From positions 1 through 39,021 of the forward strand of contig JABHXF010000044.1 of the NCBI GenBank assembly GCA_018657385.1: DNA of 39,021 bases, given 5' to 3'. The stretch's first letter is position 1. Each line of letters begins with the position of its first letter. The notes beneath the pieces are model-generated. The model searched no databases. It saw nothing but the letters and a program-made list of their open reading frames with translations, and had not been told where the DNA came from. Position numbers and translations under genes: made by a program. The stretch is from Candidatus Woesearchaeota archaeon. GTDB taxonomy: Archaea > Nanobdellota > Nanobdellia > Woesearchaeales > DSVV01. Positions 14,521-22,309 of this stretch are shown piece by piece.

Positions 14521-15519
14521 ATGAAAAAATCAGTAAAAAATAAACATACAAACAAATTAGAAGGATATAATCACTTATTAAAAGACGTTCAGTCCATTCT
14601 TCAGAATGGGCTAGGAAGAGTCTATAAAGCAGTTGATAATATCAAAGTTCAGACATACTGGCAAGTAGGAGAAAGGATTGTCAGAGAAGAACTAAGATAC
14701 AAAGAAAGAGCTGATTATGGTGAAAAAATTATTATTAATCTTTCTAATGATTTAAATTTTCTTAAAAGAGATTTATACAGAATAGTCCAGTTTTATAGAA
14801 CATATCCAATTATGACATCACTGATGTCACAATTAAGTTGGACTCATTACACTGTTTTGATTTCCATAGAAAACAAGGATAAAAGAGAATTTTATGAGAT
14901 TTACACTATCCAAAATAGTTGGAGTGTAAGAGAACTCAAAAGAAGAATCAAGAACAAGGAATATGAAAAAATTAGAAAGTCCGGAAAACTTACCATAAAA
15001 TTTCCCACTAAAATACCTCATTCAAAAGATGTGTTTAAGGATGTCTATCATTGGGATTTTCTGGATCTTGAAGAAAATCATAGTGAAAAACAATTAGAAG
15101 ATGCCTTATTAAAGAGTATTCGACAAATTCTTTTAGAATTCGGACATGGTTTTGCATTTATGGGTAACCAACAAAAAATATTAATCGCTAATCAATGGCA
15201 CAAAGCAGATTTAGTTTTTTATCATCGGTTTTTAAAATGTATTATTTTAGTTGAATTAAAAACAGAAAAATTTAAGTCAGAATTTGTTGGCCAAACTAAT
15301 AAATATTTAACTTATTTTAGGGAGAATAAACTTGAATATGAAAGAGATCCAATTGGATTGATTATTTGTAAGGAAAAAAGCAGAGAAGAGGTTCATTATG
15401 CAATTGGAAAACTAAAAGAAGACATATTTGTTGCAGAATATAAAACATATCTGCCAAGTGAAGAGGATATAAGAAAGAAAATTAAAAAAATTCATGAGAA
15501 ACACGTCCTTCGGACCTAG
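14521..15519 (+). CDS. DUF1016/YhcG-type PD-(D/E)XK nuclease-domain protein
   Basis: 332 residues with both halves of the family. The N-terminal helical region has the YWQVGERIVREE and ELRYKERADYGEKII signatures. The C-terminal nuclease-like domain contains GNQQKILIANQWHKADLVFY, then CIILVELKTEKFKSEFVGQ, supplying the D...ExK residues, and TNKYLTYFRE. YhcG-type proteins are found with mobile elements and restriction or defence genes. It lies at the end of an accessory cluster with HEPN-MNT and Fic. The last codons (GTCCTTCGGACCTAG) recur as a non-coding hairpin at about 17699. Confidence 0.88.
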   Translation: MKKSVKNKHTNKLEGYNHLLKDVQSILQNGLGRVYKAVDNIKVQTYWQVGERIVREELRYKERADYGEKIIINLSNDLNFLKRDLYRIVQFYRTYPIMTSLMSQLSWTHYTVLISIENKDKREFYEIYTIQNSWSVRELKRRIKNKEYEKIRKSGKLTIKFPTKIPHSKDVFKDVYHWDFLDLEENHSEKQLEDALLKSIRQILLEFGHGFAFMGNQQKILIANQWHKADLVFYHRFLKCIILVELKTEKFKSEFVGQTNKYLTYFRENKLEYERDPIGLIICKEKSREEVHYAIGKLKEDIFVAEYKTYLPSEEDIRKKIKKIHEKHVLRT

Positions 15520-15533
15520 TTTAAAAAAAAGAA

Positions 15534-16181
15534 TTAATCAATACCTAACTTTTTCATTTTCCTATGTAATGTTTCAAATCTAATTCCAATTAATTTAGCA
15601 GTTTTAGAAATATTATGATTATGTTTGTTTAAATGATACTTAAAATAGTCTTTTTCAAATAATTCTTCAGCTTCTTTCATGGAAATCTTTGGTTCAGGTA
15701 AATCTTTTAAGATGTCTTCGCTGAGATGATGAACATTTTTATACATTTCTTCTAACTTTTTAGGATGTAAGACTGATTTGTAGTCATTTAAAACCTCTTC
15801 AATCGCCCCACTTAATGCACTAACTTTGATTGGATAAGGCCTTAATAGTTCAGATTTGATTTTGTTAACATCAATATTAAACTCTTTTACCATCCTATGC
15901 AATGTTCTTCTGTCTAATCCTAATAATTTTGCAGCCTCACTTATATTACCTAGATTTAAAACTAATATTCTGGATAAAAAATCTTTTTTATATTGTTTTT
16001 TTGCTTTTTTGTAATCTGAGCTATAATCTACTTTAATATCACCAAAAGATGACCTAGATAATGTTGAAGTAATATCTTCATTTAACTTTTCAATTCCAAC
16101 TCCTAAAAATTTAGTAGTTGCATCTTTAATTAAAGGTTTAACTTTTTTATCTAATACAATTTCTAAGTCTTTTTTTTCCAT
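15534..16181 (-). CDS. Regulator with two Fis-type helix-turn-helix units
   Basis: 215 residues. Two copies of the NtrC/Fis C-terminal DNA-binding unit are visible: residues ~66-104 (LGNISEAAKLLGLDRRTLHR) and ~176-215 (HNISKTAKLIGIRFETLHRK). Each is a helix-turn-helix with the family pattern N.s.tAk.lGi...tLhrk. There is no receiver or AAA+ domain. The first 60 residues and the linker (~115-170) are helical. Bacterial Fis works as a dimer; here both HTH units are in one chain, so a single polypeptide could bind a two-fold site. It is divergent from the ornithine-decarboxylase-like gene. Target unknown. Confidence 0.7.
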   Translation of the reverse strand: MEKKDLEIVLDKKVKPLIKDATTKFLGVGIEKLNEDITSTLSRSSFGDIKVDYSSDYKKAKKQYKKDFLSRILVLNLGNISEAAKLLGLDRRTLHRMVKEFNIDVNKIKSELLRPYPIKVSALSGAIEEVLNDYKSVLHPKKLEEMYKNVHHLSEDILKDLPEPKISMKEAEELFEKDYFKYHLNKHNHNISKTAKLIGIRFETLHRKMKKLGID

Positions 16182-16235
16182 ACTTTATAATTTGGAAACC
16201 TAGTATTTAAAGATTATGATTTTTTTGTCACAGAT

Positions 16236-16330
16236 TTGAGAGTTAGGATGGTTGGGAGTTTGGAATGTATAGAGGGTTTAAAAGTTACCTTCCAAACATT
16301 CCACACCCTCCATACCTTCAAAACCTTTAA
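16236..16330. repeat. Intergenic palindromic repeat, family 2, copy b
   Basis: The left arm is GGTTGGGAGTTTGGAATGT and the right arm includes CTTCCAAACATTCCACACCC, with GGAATGT/ACATTCC as the clearest pair. Same composition and layout as copies at 5731 and 29724. Its right end adjoins the TATA box (TTTAAAAA, 16326-16333) of the decarboxylase gene. Confidence 0.55.
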
Positions 16331-16358
16331 AAATCAACATACATTCTCTTACCTTGAA

Positions 16359-17546
16359 ATGAAGCTAACAAAAGAAATAATACTACAAACCCAAGATTAT
16401 GAAACACCTTGCCTAGTTGTAGATCTAAACATTATTAAACAAAATTACTTGCAAATGAAAGAATGCTTTAGTGATGTAGACATATTCTATGCAATCAAAG
16501 CTAATTCAGATACAAACATTATTAAGACATTGATGAGTTTAGGAAGTAAATTTGAAACATCATCAATCAATGAAGTGAAATTATTATTAACATTAGGAGT
16601 TAAACCTGAAAATATTGTAAACAGTGCACCATACAGAAAAGAAGAATATCTAAAAAGAATGTATAAGATGGGCATTCGAATGTTTGTTTATGATACAGAA
16701 ATTGAATTGGAAAAATTCAAAAGAAGTGGGCCAGAAGCTGAACTTTTTTTAAGAGTTGATGTTGATAATACAGGAAGTGATTGGCCTTTGTCTAAGAAAT
16801 TTGGAGTTGAACCAGAAGATGCAGTTGAGCTAATAAAAAAAGCAGATGAAATGGGAATAAAAGTTTTAGGAACAACATTTCATGTTGGTTCTCAATGTTT
16901 AAATTTAGAAAACTGGAATAAAGCATTAACACAAATGAAAAATATTCATGACGAATGTAAACAAAATGGAATTAATTTAGAAATGATTAATTTAGGAGGA
17001 GGAATTCCAATCAAACATCTAAAAGAAATCCCTAATGTTAAAGAAACTGCTGAAAAAATTAAAAGTTTTGTTAATGAAAAGTTTTCTCCAATTCCAAAAA
17101 CTATTATTGAACCTGGACGAGGATTAGTAGGAAATGCAGGAATTATGATTGCAGAAGTTATTTCTAAAAGAGATTATAAAGGACAAACTTGGATATATTT
17201 AGATATTGGGGTTTTTCATGGAATGATGGAAACTATTGAAGGATTTGATTATGAAATATTGACAGAAAATGATATAACTGATCCAAGCAATTCTAATATT
17301 GAAAAAGAAACTTATGTTATTGCAGGACCAAGTTGTGATGGTGTTGATGTAATGTTTAAGGATGGGAAAAAGATGAGTAAAGTTGAAGTAGGAGATAGAG
17401 TTTTCATCAGAAATGCTGCAGCATATACAATTTGTTATGCTTCTTTATTTAATGGCTACAAAATTCCAAAAACATATTATGTTAAGAATGGAAATAATTT
17501 CTTGTTTAGTCCTAATTGTTTAGTTGAAACAATCTATAGGTTGTAG
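16359..17546 (+). CDS. Ornithine decarboxylase-like PLP enzyme (fold III)
   Basis: The start at 16359 (MKLTKEIILQTQDYETPC) is chosen over 16236, because the earlier codons are translated repeat DNA and a TATA box lies about 30 bases before 16359. 395 residues, typical for eukaryotic-type ornithine/lysine/diaminopimelate decarboxylases. The PLP-binding lysine is K47 (YAIKANSD), the glycine-rich phosphate site is NLGGGIP, EPGR is present, and the catalytic Cys326 lies in GPSCDGVDV. Next to spermidine synthase and deoxyhypusine synthase, ornithine to putrescine is the most sensible reaction; lysine cannot be excluded. Confidence 0.9.
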   Translation: MKLTKEIILQTQDYETPCLVVDLNIIKQNYLQMKECFSDVDIFYAIKANSDTNIIKTLMSLGSKFETSSINEVKLLLTLGVKPENIVNSAPYRKEEYLKRMYKMGIRMFVYDTEIELEKFKRSGPEAELFLRVDVDNTGSDWPLSKKFGVEPEDAVELIKKADEMGIKVLGTTFHVGSQCLNLENWNKALTQMKNIHDECKQNGINLEMINLGGGIPIKHLKEIPNVKETAEKIKSFVNEKFSPIPKTIIEPGRGLVGNAGIMIAEVISKRDYKGQTWIYLDIGVFHGMMETIEGFDYEILTENDITDPSNSNIEKETYVIAGPSCDGVDVMFKDGKKMSKVEVGDRVFIRNAAAYTICYASLFNGYKIPKTYYVKNGNNFLFSPNCLVETIYRL

Positions 17547-17569
17547 ATTTTTAATTCTTTATAGTTATT

Positions 17570-17661
17570 GAAATTTTTTAATGGCGTAGACGAGCCGTTA
17601 GGCGAGTAGGATTTTGAGCGAAGCGAAAAGTCCGTCTACCGCCATTAAATTAAAAAATTTC
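17570..17661. repeat. Three-way-junction repeat, copy C
   Basis: The outer stem is GAAATTTTTTAATGGCG.TAGAC against GTCTA.CGCCATTAAATTAAAAAATTTC. Two inner hairpins are GCC-gtta-GGC and GGATTTT...AAAAGTCC, with linkers GA and GAGTA. It lies between the convergent decarboxylase and spermidine synthase genes. The outer stem sequence differs from copies A, E and F while the core is kept. Confidence 0.75.
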
Positions 17662-17698
17662 AAATGATTAAAAAATAAAAATAATCAATAGTTACATG

Positions 17699-17728
17699 TC
17701 CTTCGGACCTAGTAAAAAAAAGAAAATA
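17699..17728 (-). terminator. T-run plus GTCC/GGAC hairpin after speE
   Basis: Read on the minus strand, a T-run follows the speE stop, then ACTAGGTCCGAAGGAC, with a four-pair stem. The same 15 bases end the DUF1016 gene at 15505-15519, again beside an A-run and a minus-strand gene end. Probably a terminator for minus-strand transcription. Confidence 0.4.
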
Positions 17729-17731
17729 TAA

Positions 17732-18694
17732 TTAAAACTCTAAAGTTAAATGTTTACTAGAAGTATATCTTTTCATGTCCTCTGGGAATTCTGTGTCATC
17801 CATTGTGATAATCTTAATTGTTCTCTTTAGATTTTCTCTAACATAATTTGGCATAGCTTGAATTCCTTGATGAATTTCTCCATTGTATAACTGCAAATCT
17901 GTTACTGCTCTTTCTTCTATTCTTTTATCAATTTCTTCTGCTGAAATTGTTGTTGTATCAATTTCATTTGAACAAGCTGCATAAGAAAAAACACTACCAT
18001 ACATTGGAACAAACTGAAATGCTAATTTAACATGTTTGAAAACTGATTTTAATGTATTAACAATAACATTAAATGAATCAGGAACAAATAAAGGAGATTC
18101 TGTATGTACTGAAAGAATACCATTTTCATTTAATTTTGAAGCAATAGTTTTGTAAAATTCTTTTGTATATAAAAACACAGAAGGACCAACAGGATCTGTT
18201 AAGTCTAAAACAATAATATAAAATTTCTCGTCTGTTTCTTCAATAAATTTTTTCCCATCTTCAATTTTTAAATCCATTTTCTTGTGGTCAAAGGCACCTT
18301 TATGGATAGATTGTAAAAATTCTTTTGACTTCTCTACAACATCGCCATCTAATTCAACCATTGTTACTTTTTCAACACAATTATGTTTCAAAGCTTCTTC
18401 TGCTGAACCACCATCTCCTCCTCCTATAATTAATACTTTTTTTGGGTTTGGATGAGATAACATTGGTCTTTGTACCAAAGGTTCATGATAAAGAAATTCA
18501 TCTTTTTCACTTGTTTGAAAAGCATTATCTAATTGCATAACATTGCCGAATACATTATTTTTGAAAAAAGAAAGATTTTGAAATTTAGTTTTTCCATTAA
18601 ATAAAAACCCATCACATTTTAATAAATATCCTTGGCCCTGACCAACCATCTCTACAAAATATTTTGATTTTTGATCTTGATTCTCTTCTGTCAT
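17732..18694 (-). CDS. speE: Spermidine synthase (polyamine aminopropyltransferase)
   Basis: 320 residues from the ATG at 18694, chosen because GGGG lies nine bases upstream; the ATG at 18709 is also possible. The family's order of motifs is complete: an N-terminal beta region (KCDGFLFNGKTKFQNLSFFK), FGNVMQLDNAFQTSEKDEFL, the decarboxylated-SAM loop VLIIGGGDGGSAEE, VELDGDVVE, and the aminopropyl-acceptor aspartates in LDLTDPVGPS. It makes spermidine from putrescine, or a related triamine. It closely follows deoxyhypusine synthase, which uses spermidine. Confidence 0.93.
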   Translation of the reverse strand: MTEENQDQKSKYFVEMVGQGQGYLLKCDGFLFNGKTKFQNLSFFKNNVFGNVMQLDNAFQTSEKDEFLYHEPLVQRPMLSHPNPKKVLIIGGGDGGSAEEALKHNCVEKVTMVELDGDVVEKSKEFLQSIHKGAFDHKKMDLKIEDGKKFIEETDEKFYIIVLDLTDPVGPSVFLYTKEFYKTIASKLNENGILSVHTESPLFVPDSFNVIVNTLKSVFKHVKLAFQFVPMYGSVFSYAACSNEIDTTTISAEEIDKRIEERAVTDLQLYNGEIHQGIQAMPNYVRENLKRTIKIITMDDTEFPEDMKRYTSSKHLTLEF

Positions 18695-18713
18695 TCTCGT
18701 TAACCCCATAAAT

Positions 18714-19709
18714 CTAAATAAAACTGCCTGCAACTAATAAAGGAAATGCAATACTTGCATCACAATAAACTTTAACACGTAATGCATTTGGCTTAACTTT
18801 TGCCCATGTTATTGCTTCCTCTTGGTTTCCTCCAGAATCAGAAGCATCATAAGGCATTGCTGTTGAAATATAAACAGCATAATCTAAACCATCTTTGAAA
18901 ATGTTTGCATTTAAAATGTAATGTTTTGCAATTCCACCACCTAAAGCAATTGCAGCAGTTTTTTCACAATTCATTGTATAATCAATAATTTTTACATGAT
19001 CAGAAACAACATCTATTACTAAATTAGGATTTGATTTTTTATAATAATACGCAATATCTCCAATTGCACCATCAACTATTCCAGGACAAAAAACAGGAAT
19101 ACTATTTTTGTAAGCCCAGTATAAATAAGAATTTTGTTCATTGTATCCATCTTTTTCTCCAATTAATTTCCCCATCATACTACAAATTTGTGTTGGTGTG
19201 ATTGGTTGTTTTGGATTTTCTTTTAACAAAGCATCAAACACTTCCCTAATAAAACCTTCAAAATAACTATAATGTTCATTTGTTACATAAATATTACCAA
19301 TTCTGCCAACACCAGATTCAAATAATCTTGAACCAGGAGCTTCAAAATCTCCAACATGAAATGGCATGTGTGCTTTAATTGCATCTTCTTCTACTCCACC
19401 AGCTGAAGTACATAATATTGCAACTTTTTTTTCTTTTGCTAAGAACGCAATGATTTCTCTCATCCCTGAACTAATCATATTTGAAGTAAATGATAAGAAA
19501 ATTGGAGTTTTTTCTCTAATCATAGTTTTAGTTATTTCAATAGCTGTTCCTAAATTAGCTGCTTGAATACCTGATGTAGAAAATGATTTAAGAAATTCTT
19601 TAAAATCAAAATTCTTATTGAAATTGTAACCTTCAATCTTAGGTAATTTACTTAAGTCTGCATTCTTTTTAATGTGATAATGTAGTTTTTTGTCGTGTTT
19701 TCCAGCCAT
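18714..19709 (-). CDS. dys: Deoxyhypusine synthase
   Basis: 331 residues from the ATG at 19709 (MAGKHDKKLHYHIKK). The enzyme moves the aminobutyl group of spermidine to a lysine of archaeal IF5A. The whole family pattern is present: NLGTAIEITKTMI, FLSFTSNMISSGMREII, the NAD-site TSAGGVEED, NSYLYWAYKNSIPVFCPGIVDGAIG, and the catalytic lysine in ALGGGIAKHYILNANIF (K262 from this start). The next gene is spermidine synthase, so substrate and user are made together. A TATA-like AGTATATATATTAC lies about 25 bases upstream. Confidence 0.95.
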   Translation of the reverse strand: MAGKHDKKLHYHIKKNADLSKLPKIEGYNFNKNFDFKEFLKSFSTSGIQAANLGTAIEITKTMIREKTPIFLSFTSNMISSGMREIIAFLAKEKKVAILCTSAGGVEEDAIKAHMPFHVGDFEAPGSRLFESGVGRIGNIYVTNEHYSYFEGFIREVFDALLKENPKQPITPTQICSMMGKLIGEKDGYNEQNSYLYWAYKNSIPVFCPGIVDGAIGDIAYYYKKSNPNLVIDVVSDHVKIIDYTMNCEKTAAIALGGGIAKHYILNANIFKDGLDYAVYISTAMPYDASDSGGNQEEAITWAKVKPNALRVKVYCDASIAFPLLVAGSFI

Positions 19710-19768
19710 ATTCAACAACCTATATTTAGTAATATATATACTAAAAGAACGCAGGTTTATTTATAAAC

Positions 19769-19860
19769 TTTACTGTGTATTCACAGTAAAGGTTTGGATT
19801 TTATTCAAAACTTTCTCACCATCTATGGAGGAAAAGGTTTGAAGTTTCTTCAAAATCTTT
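19769..19860 (-). terminator. Two hairpins between cbf5 and deoxyhypusine synthase
   Basis: TTTACTGTG (19769-19777) pairs exactly with CACAGTAAA (19782-19790) over a TATT loop. AAAGGTTTGAAG (19833-19844) pairs with CTTCAAAATCTTT, with one bulge. Both are downstream of the minus-strand cbf5 gene and upstream of the dys promoter, where termination is expected. Confidence 0.45.
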
Positions 19861-19901
19861 TTGTTTATTGTGATTGAAACAAACACATGAAAAACTTAGA
19901 A

Positions 19902-20912
19902 TTAAACCATCTCGATCTTAGGATATATACCAGGCATCATAAAGACCTTATCAGTTTTTACTGCAATGCCTCTTTCTTTGTTAAGCATTTCTTTGGATCT
20001 CATTTTTGCAATACCAAATGCAACTAATTCATTTTTTAAAGTCATTATTGCTATAAGATCTTCAGGTTCTATTTTTGTTTCTAATTTAGAAATACCTGGA
20101 ACTTTCAATTGTGCGCCATGACATAAAGTATTAACTGTAGTATCCAAAACCCAAACTTTTGGAAGATGAGCAACAGCATTTTCAACTGGCTGGATTATTT
20201 TTCTCAAGAATTTATCATTGCCTTCTTTATAATAATGAAATGCATCTGCTAAATCATTTAATGAAACTAAAGTATCTTCTCCAAAAGGTCCAGCTTTTGA
20301 TCTTCTTAATTCTGACATGTGAGCTCCAACTGGTTTCCCATCAACATCTTTTAACATCTGTCCAAAATCATGGCAGTATTTTCTTACATATGTTCCTGCT
20401 TCACAACCAAGCTTAAATAAAACATCTTTATTATCTTCTGAAATTTCTAAAATTTCAAAATAATAAATTGTTCTAAAACGCCATTGTCTTTTTACAGCAG
20501 ATTTAATAGGAGGCAATTGTTTAATTTTTCCTAGAAACTTTTTTGCTGTTTCTTCTATTAGTTTAGGATCAACAGCTTGGTGTAAATGCATAATTCCAAC
20601 ATATTCTTTTCCAGCATGCAATAAAGCTTGAACAACTTTTGTAGCTCTGCCTATTGCAGTTGGTAATACTCCAGTCACTTTTGGATCTAATGTACCAGAA
20701 TGACCTGCTTTATTTATTTTTAAAATCTTTTGAAGATAAGCTGAAACTTGATGGCTTGTAGGTCCAGAAGGTTTGTCAACATTAATAACCCCATAGGTTA
20801 AAAGTTCTTCAGTTGTTCTTTTCTCTGGAGCCATACCAAATTTCGCATCTGTTTTAGATAGATTTCTAACTAAAATATCCCTTTTTAATTCTTCAAATGG
20901 TAAGTTTCCCAT
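19902..20912 (-). CDS. cbf5: tRNA/rRNA pseudouridine synthase, Cbf5/TruB family
   Basis: 336 residues. The catalytic core reads YGVINVDKPSGPTSHQVSAY, then GHSGTLDPKVTGVLP with the catalytic D76, then IGRATKV. The thumb and later motifs YVGIMHLHQ and EAGTYVRKYCHDFG follow. Residues ~255-335 form a C-terminal PUA domain (VWVLDTTVNTLCHGAQLKVPGI, LIAIMTLKNELVAFGIAKM). With PUA and the N-terminal ~40-residue extension this is the archaeal/eukaryal Cbf5 form, the catalytic subunit of H/ACA RNPs, which also makes Psi55 in tRNA. The gene stands alone between hairpin elements. Confidence 0.95.
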   Translation of the reverse strand: MGNLPFEELKRDILVRNLSKTDAKFGMAPEKRTTEELLTYGVINVDKPSGPTSHQVSAYLQKILKINKAGHSGTLDPKVTGVLPTAIGRATKVVQALLHAGKEYVGIMHLHQAVDPKLIEETAKKFLGKIKQLPPIKSAVKRQWRFRTIYYFEILEISEDNKDVLFKLGCEAGTYVRKYCHDFGQMLKDVDGKPVGAHMSELRRSKAGPFGEDTLVSLNDLADAFHYYKEGNDKFLRKIIQPVENAVAHLPKVWVLDTTVNTLCHGAQLKVPGISKLETKIEPEDLIAIMTLKNELVAFGIAKMRSKEMLNKERGIAVKTDKVFMMPGIYPKIEMV

Positions 20913-20977
20913 ATATTCAAAGATTCTTTGTGCATTTATATAGTTTGCTGTGAAAAAAGTGATTAATTAATTAAAAA

Positions 20978-21091
20978 ATTAGAAAACACCACCACAACTG
21001 ACGGCAGACGGACTTTCTACGAAAGTCCTACAGGCCACCCCGGATGGGGCAACCCCCAACCTGTCTGCGTCAGTGATGGTGTTTTCTAATT
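20978..21091. repeat. Three-way-junction repeat, copy D (inverted, enlarged arm)
   Basis: The outer stem is AATTAGAAAACACC / GGTGTTTTCTAATT plus ACTGACG/CGTCAGT and CAGAC/GTCTG. On the minus strand the core GTAGGACTTTC-gta-GAAAGTCCGTC agrees with the other copies, but the first hairpin is replaced by a larger GC-rich arm (GGGGTTGCCCC...GGGGT). The stop codon of the zinc-ribbon gene lies inside the outer stem. Confidence 0.65.
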
Positions 21092-21250
21092 ATACTTCAA
21101 CAATCTAACACACCTATCTAAATGCTTTTCATCTGTAATATTAAACCCACATTCCATACAATTATAACTTCTTATAATAATATGCCTACCAACACTAAAA
21201 TAAACTTTTTCCATCTCATTAGTACATTGAGGACAATTCAAGTTGTGCAT
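21086..21250 (-). CDS. Small zinc-ribbon protein
   Basis: 54 codons, with two CxxC knuckles: CPQC at 6-9 and CMEC at 31-34, as in a zinc ribbon. The C-terminus is basic (DRCVRLLKYN). Its first 32 bases overlap the end of the 82-residue gene upstream, so it is third in the Lrp-like operon. Function unknown; a nucleic-acid or protein adaptor is typical for this type. Confidence 0.55.
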   Translation of the reverse strand: MHNLNCPQCTNEMEKVYFSVGRHIIIRSYNCMECGFNITDEKHLDRCVRLLKYN

Positions 21251-21467
21251 TTTTATTCACCCCGACTACATATAAATTATTACTATATTTAATCACACTA
21301 ACTTCTAGTGTGAATTTCTGAAAATTCTTAAAATAACTTAATTTAGTATAACCAGAATTGTTTTTTTTGGCAACTATTGCTTTTTTTGCAGATAATATTG
21401 TTGAAACAATACTAAACCAATCCTGATTATTTGTTAAATACTTTGATTTCATTATTCTGTACATCAT
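21219..21467 (-). CDS. Hypothetical 82-residue protein
   Basis: Not recognised. Begins MMYRIMKSKYLTNNQDW, followed by a mixed helix/strand segment (TILSAKKAIVAKKNNSGYTK) and beta-like sequence (FTLEVSVIKYSNNLYVVGV). It starts six bases after the Lrp-like regulator stop and overlaps the next gene, so it is likely expressed with both. No signal peptide or membrane helix. Confidence 0.5.
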   Translation of the reverse strand: MMYRIMKSKYLTNNQDWFSIVSTILSAKKAIVAKKNNSGYTKLSYFKNFQKFTLEVSVIKYSNNLYVVGVNKNAQLELSSMY

Positions 21468-21473
21468 TTTAGA

Positions 21474-21950
21474 TTATCTCCCAATTATTAATTGTAAAGA
21501 TTCCAGGTTTGTCATGAAAGATTCACGTTTAATCTCATCTAAAAGATAATACACCATCTTTTGTTTAATAATGAATCTTTCACATAAATTATCAAGAAAA
21601 CTTTCTAATTCTTGTAGATGTTTAAAAATTAGTTCTACTTGAAAATCAAAGCCATTATTAATTTTATACAAACAATTCACATTTGGATGTGTTGTAAGAA
21701 ATCCCCTAACCTTTTCTGTTTGTTTTTTACTAACCTTTAATATTACATTAGCTCTCGCAAAAAAACCAAATTTATTAAAATCTAATAATGCAGTATGTTT
21801 TAATATATATCTGGTTTCATAATTCCTTAATTTATCAAATACAGTTGATATTGGAATCCTAGTTTTCCTACTAAGTTCAGTTAATGTTGCCCTAGCATCT
21901 TTTCTCAGATTACAAATCAAAGCTAAATCTGATTGTTTTATTTGTCTCAT
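21474..21950 (-). CDS. Lrp/AsnC-type transcriptional regulator
   Basis: 158 residues. An N-terminal helix-turn-helix of the AsnC type (LALICNLRKDARATLTELSR, then IPISTVFDKLRNYE) is followed by an alpha/beta domain in the position of the ligand-binding RAM domain (ANVILKVSKKQTEKVRGFL, VNCLYKINNGFDFQVELIF). Lrp family members sense amino acids and are common in archaea. The RAM half is divergent, and its ligand cannot be predicted. Two small genes follow closely. Confidence 0.8.
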   Translation of the reverse strand: MRQIKQSDLALICNLRKDARATLTELSRKTRIPISTVFDKLRNYETRYILKHTALLDFNKFGFFARANVILKVSKKQTEKVRGFLTTHPNVNCLYKINNGFDFQVELIFKHLQELESFLDNLCERFIIKQKMVYYLLDEIKRESFMTNLESLQLIIGR

Positions 21951-22147
21951 TGTATTGCCTCCGTATCTTTTCCAATTGTAGGCTGCAAATCTTCCGAGAA
22001 GTTAAAGAGTTACTTGATATTATGGTTGAAATCATATATTAGATTAATCCTTAAGGTCCTTAAGGTAGGATTAAGGTTAAATTTAAGGAAAAATAACACA
22101 ATATTTTTAAATAAACCCACATAATCTCCTTAATGGTTACTATATAT

Positions 22148-22278
22148 GCGGGGGTAGCAAAGTGGCCAAATGCGCAGGACTTAAGAGTATCTTAAGTAAT
22201 GAGTTGTGCATTGCACAGCGGTTAACTAAGCAATCCTGTGACTTAGTGTCTTCGAGGGTTCAAATCCCTTCCCCCGCA
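22148..22278 (+). tRNA. tRNA-Leu(UAA) with a 47-base intron
   Basis: The acceptor stem GCGGGGG (22148-22154) pairs with CCCCCGC (22271-22277), with discriminator A. The anticodon stem CAGGA (22175-22179) pairs with TCCTG (22234-22238). The loop reads CTTAAG...A, so the anticodon is UAA at 22182-22184. A long variable arm with GAC/GTC and a T arm GAGGG-TTCAAAT-CCCTT make it a class II tRNA. The intron occupies 22186-22232, between positions 37 and 38. CUUA and UAAG form the four-pair helix of a bulge-helix-bulge, and the three-base bulges AG^A and CA^A are cut by the archaeal splicing endonuclease. CCA is not encoded. Confidence 0.93.
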
Positions 22279-22309
22279 TTCTTTTATCTATATTATTCTA
22301 AAGAAATAA

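Noticed and set aside
22034-22085. Palindromic AATCCTTAAGG/CCTTAAGG words before the tRNA as an attachment site
   Set aside because: There is no integrase gene, and no second copy of the tRNA 3' end is visible in the window.
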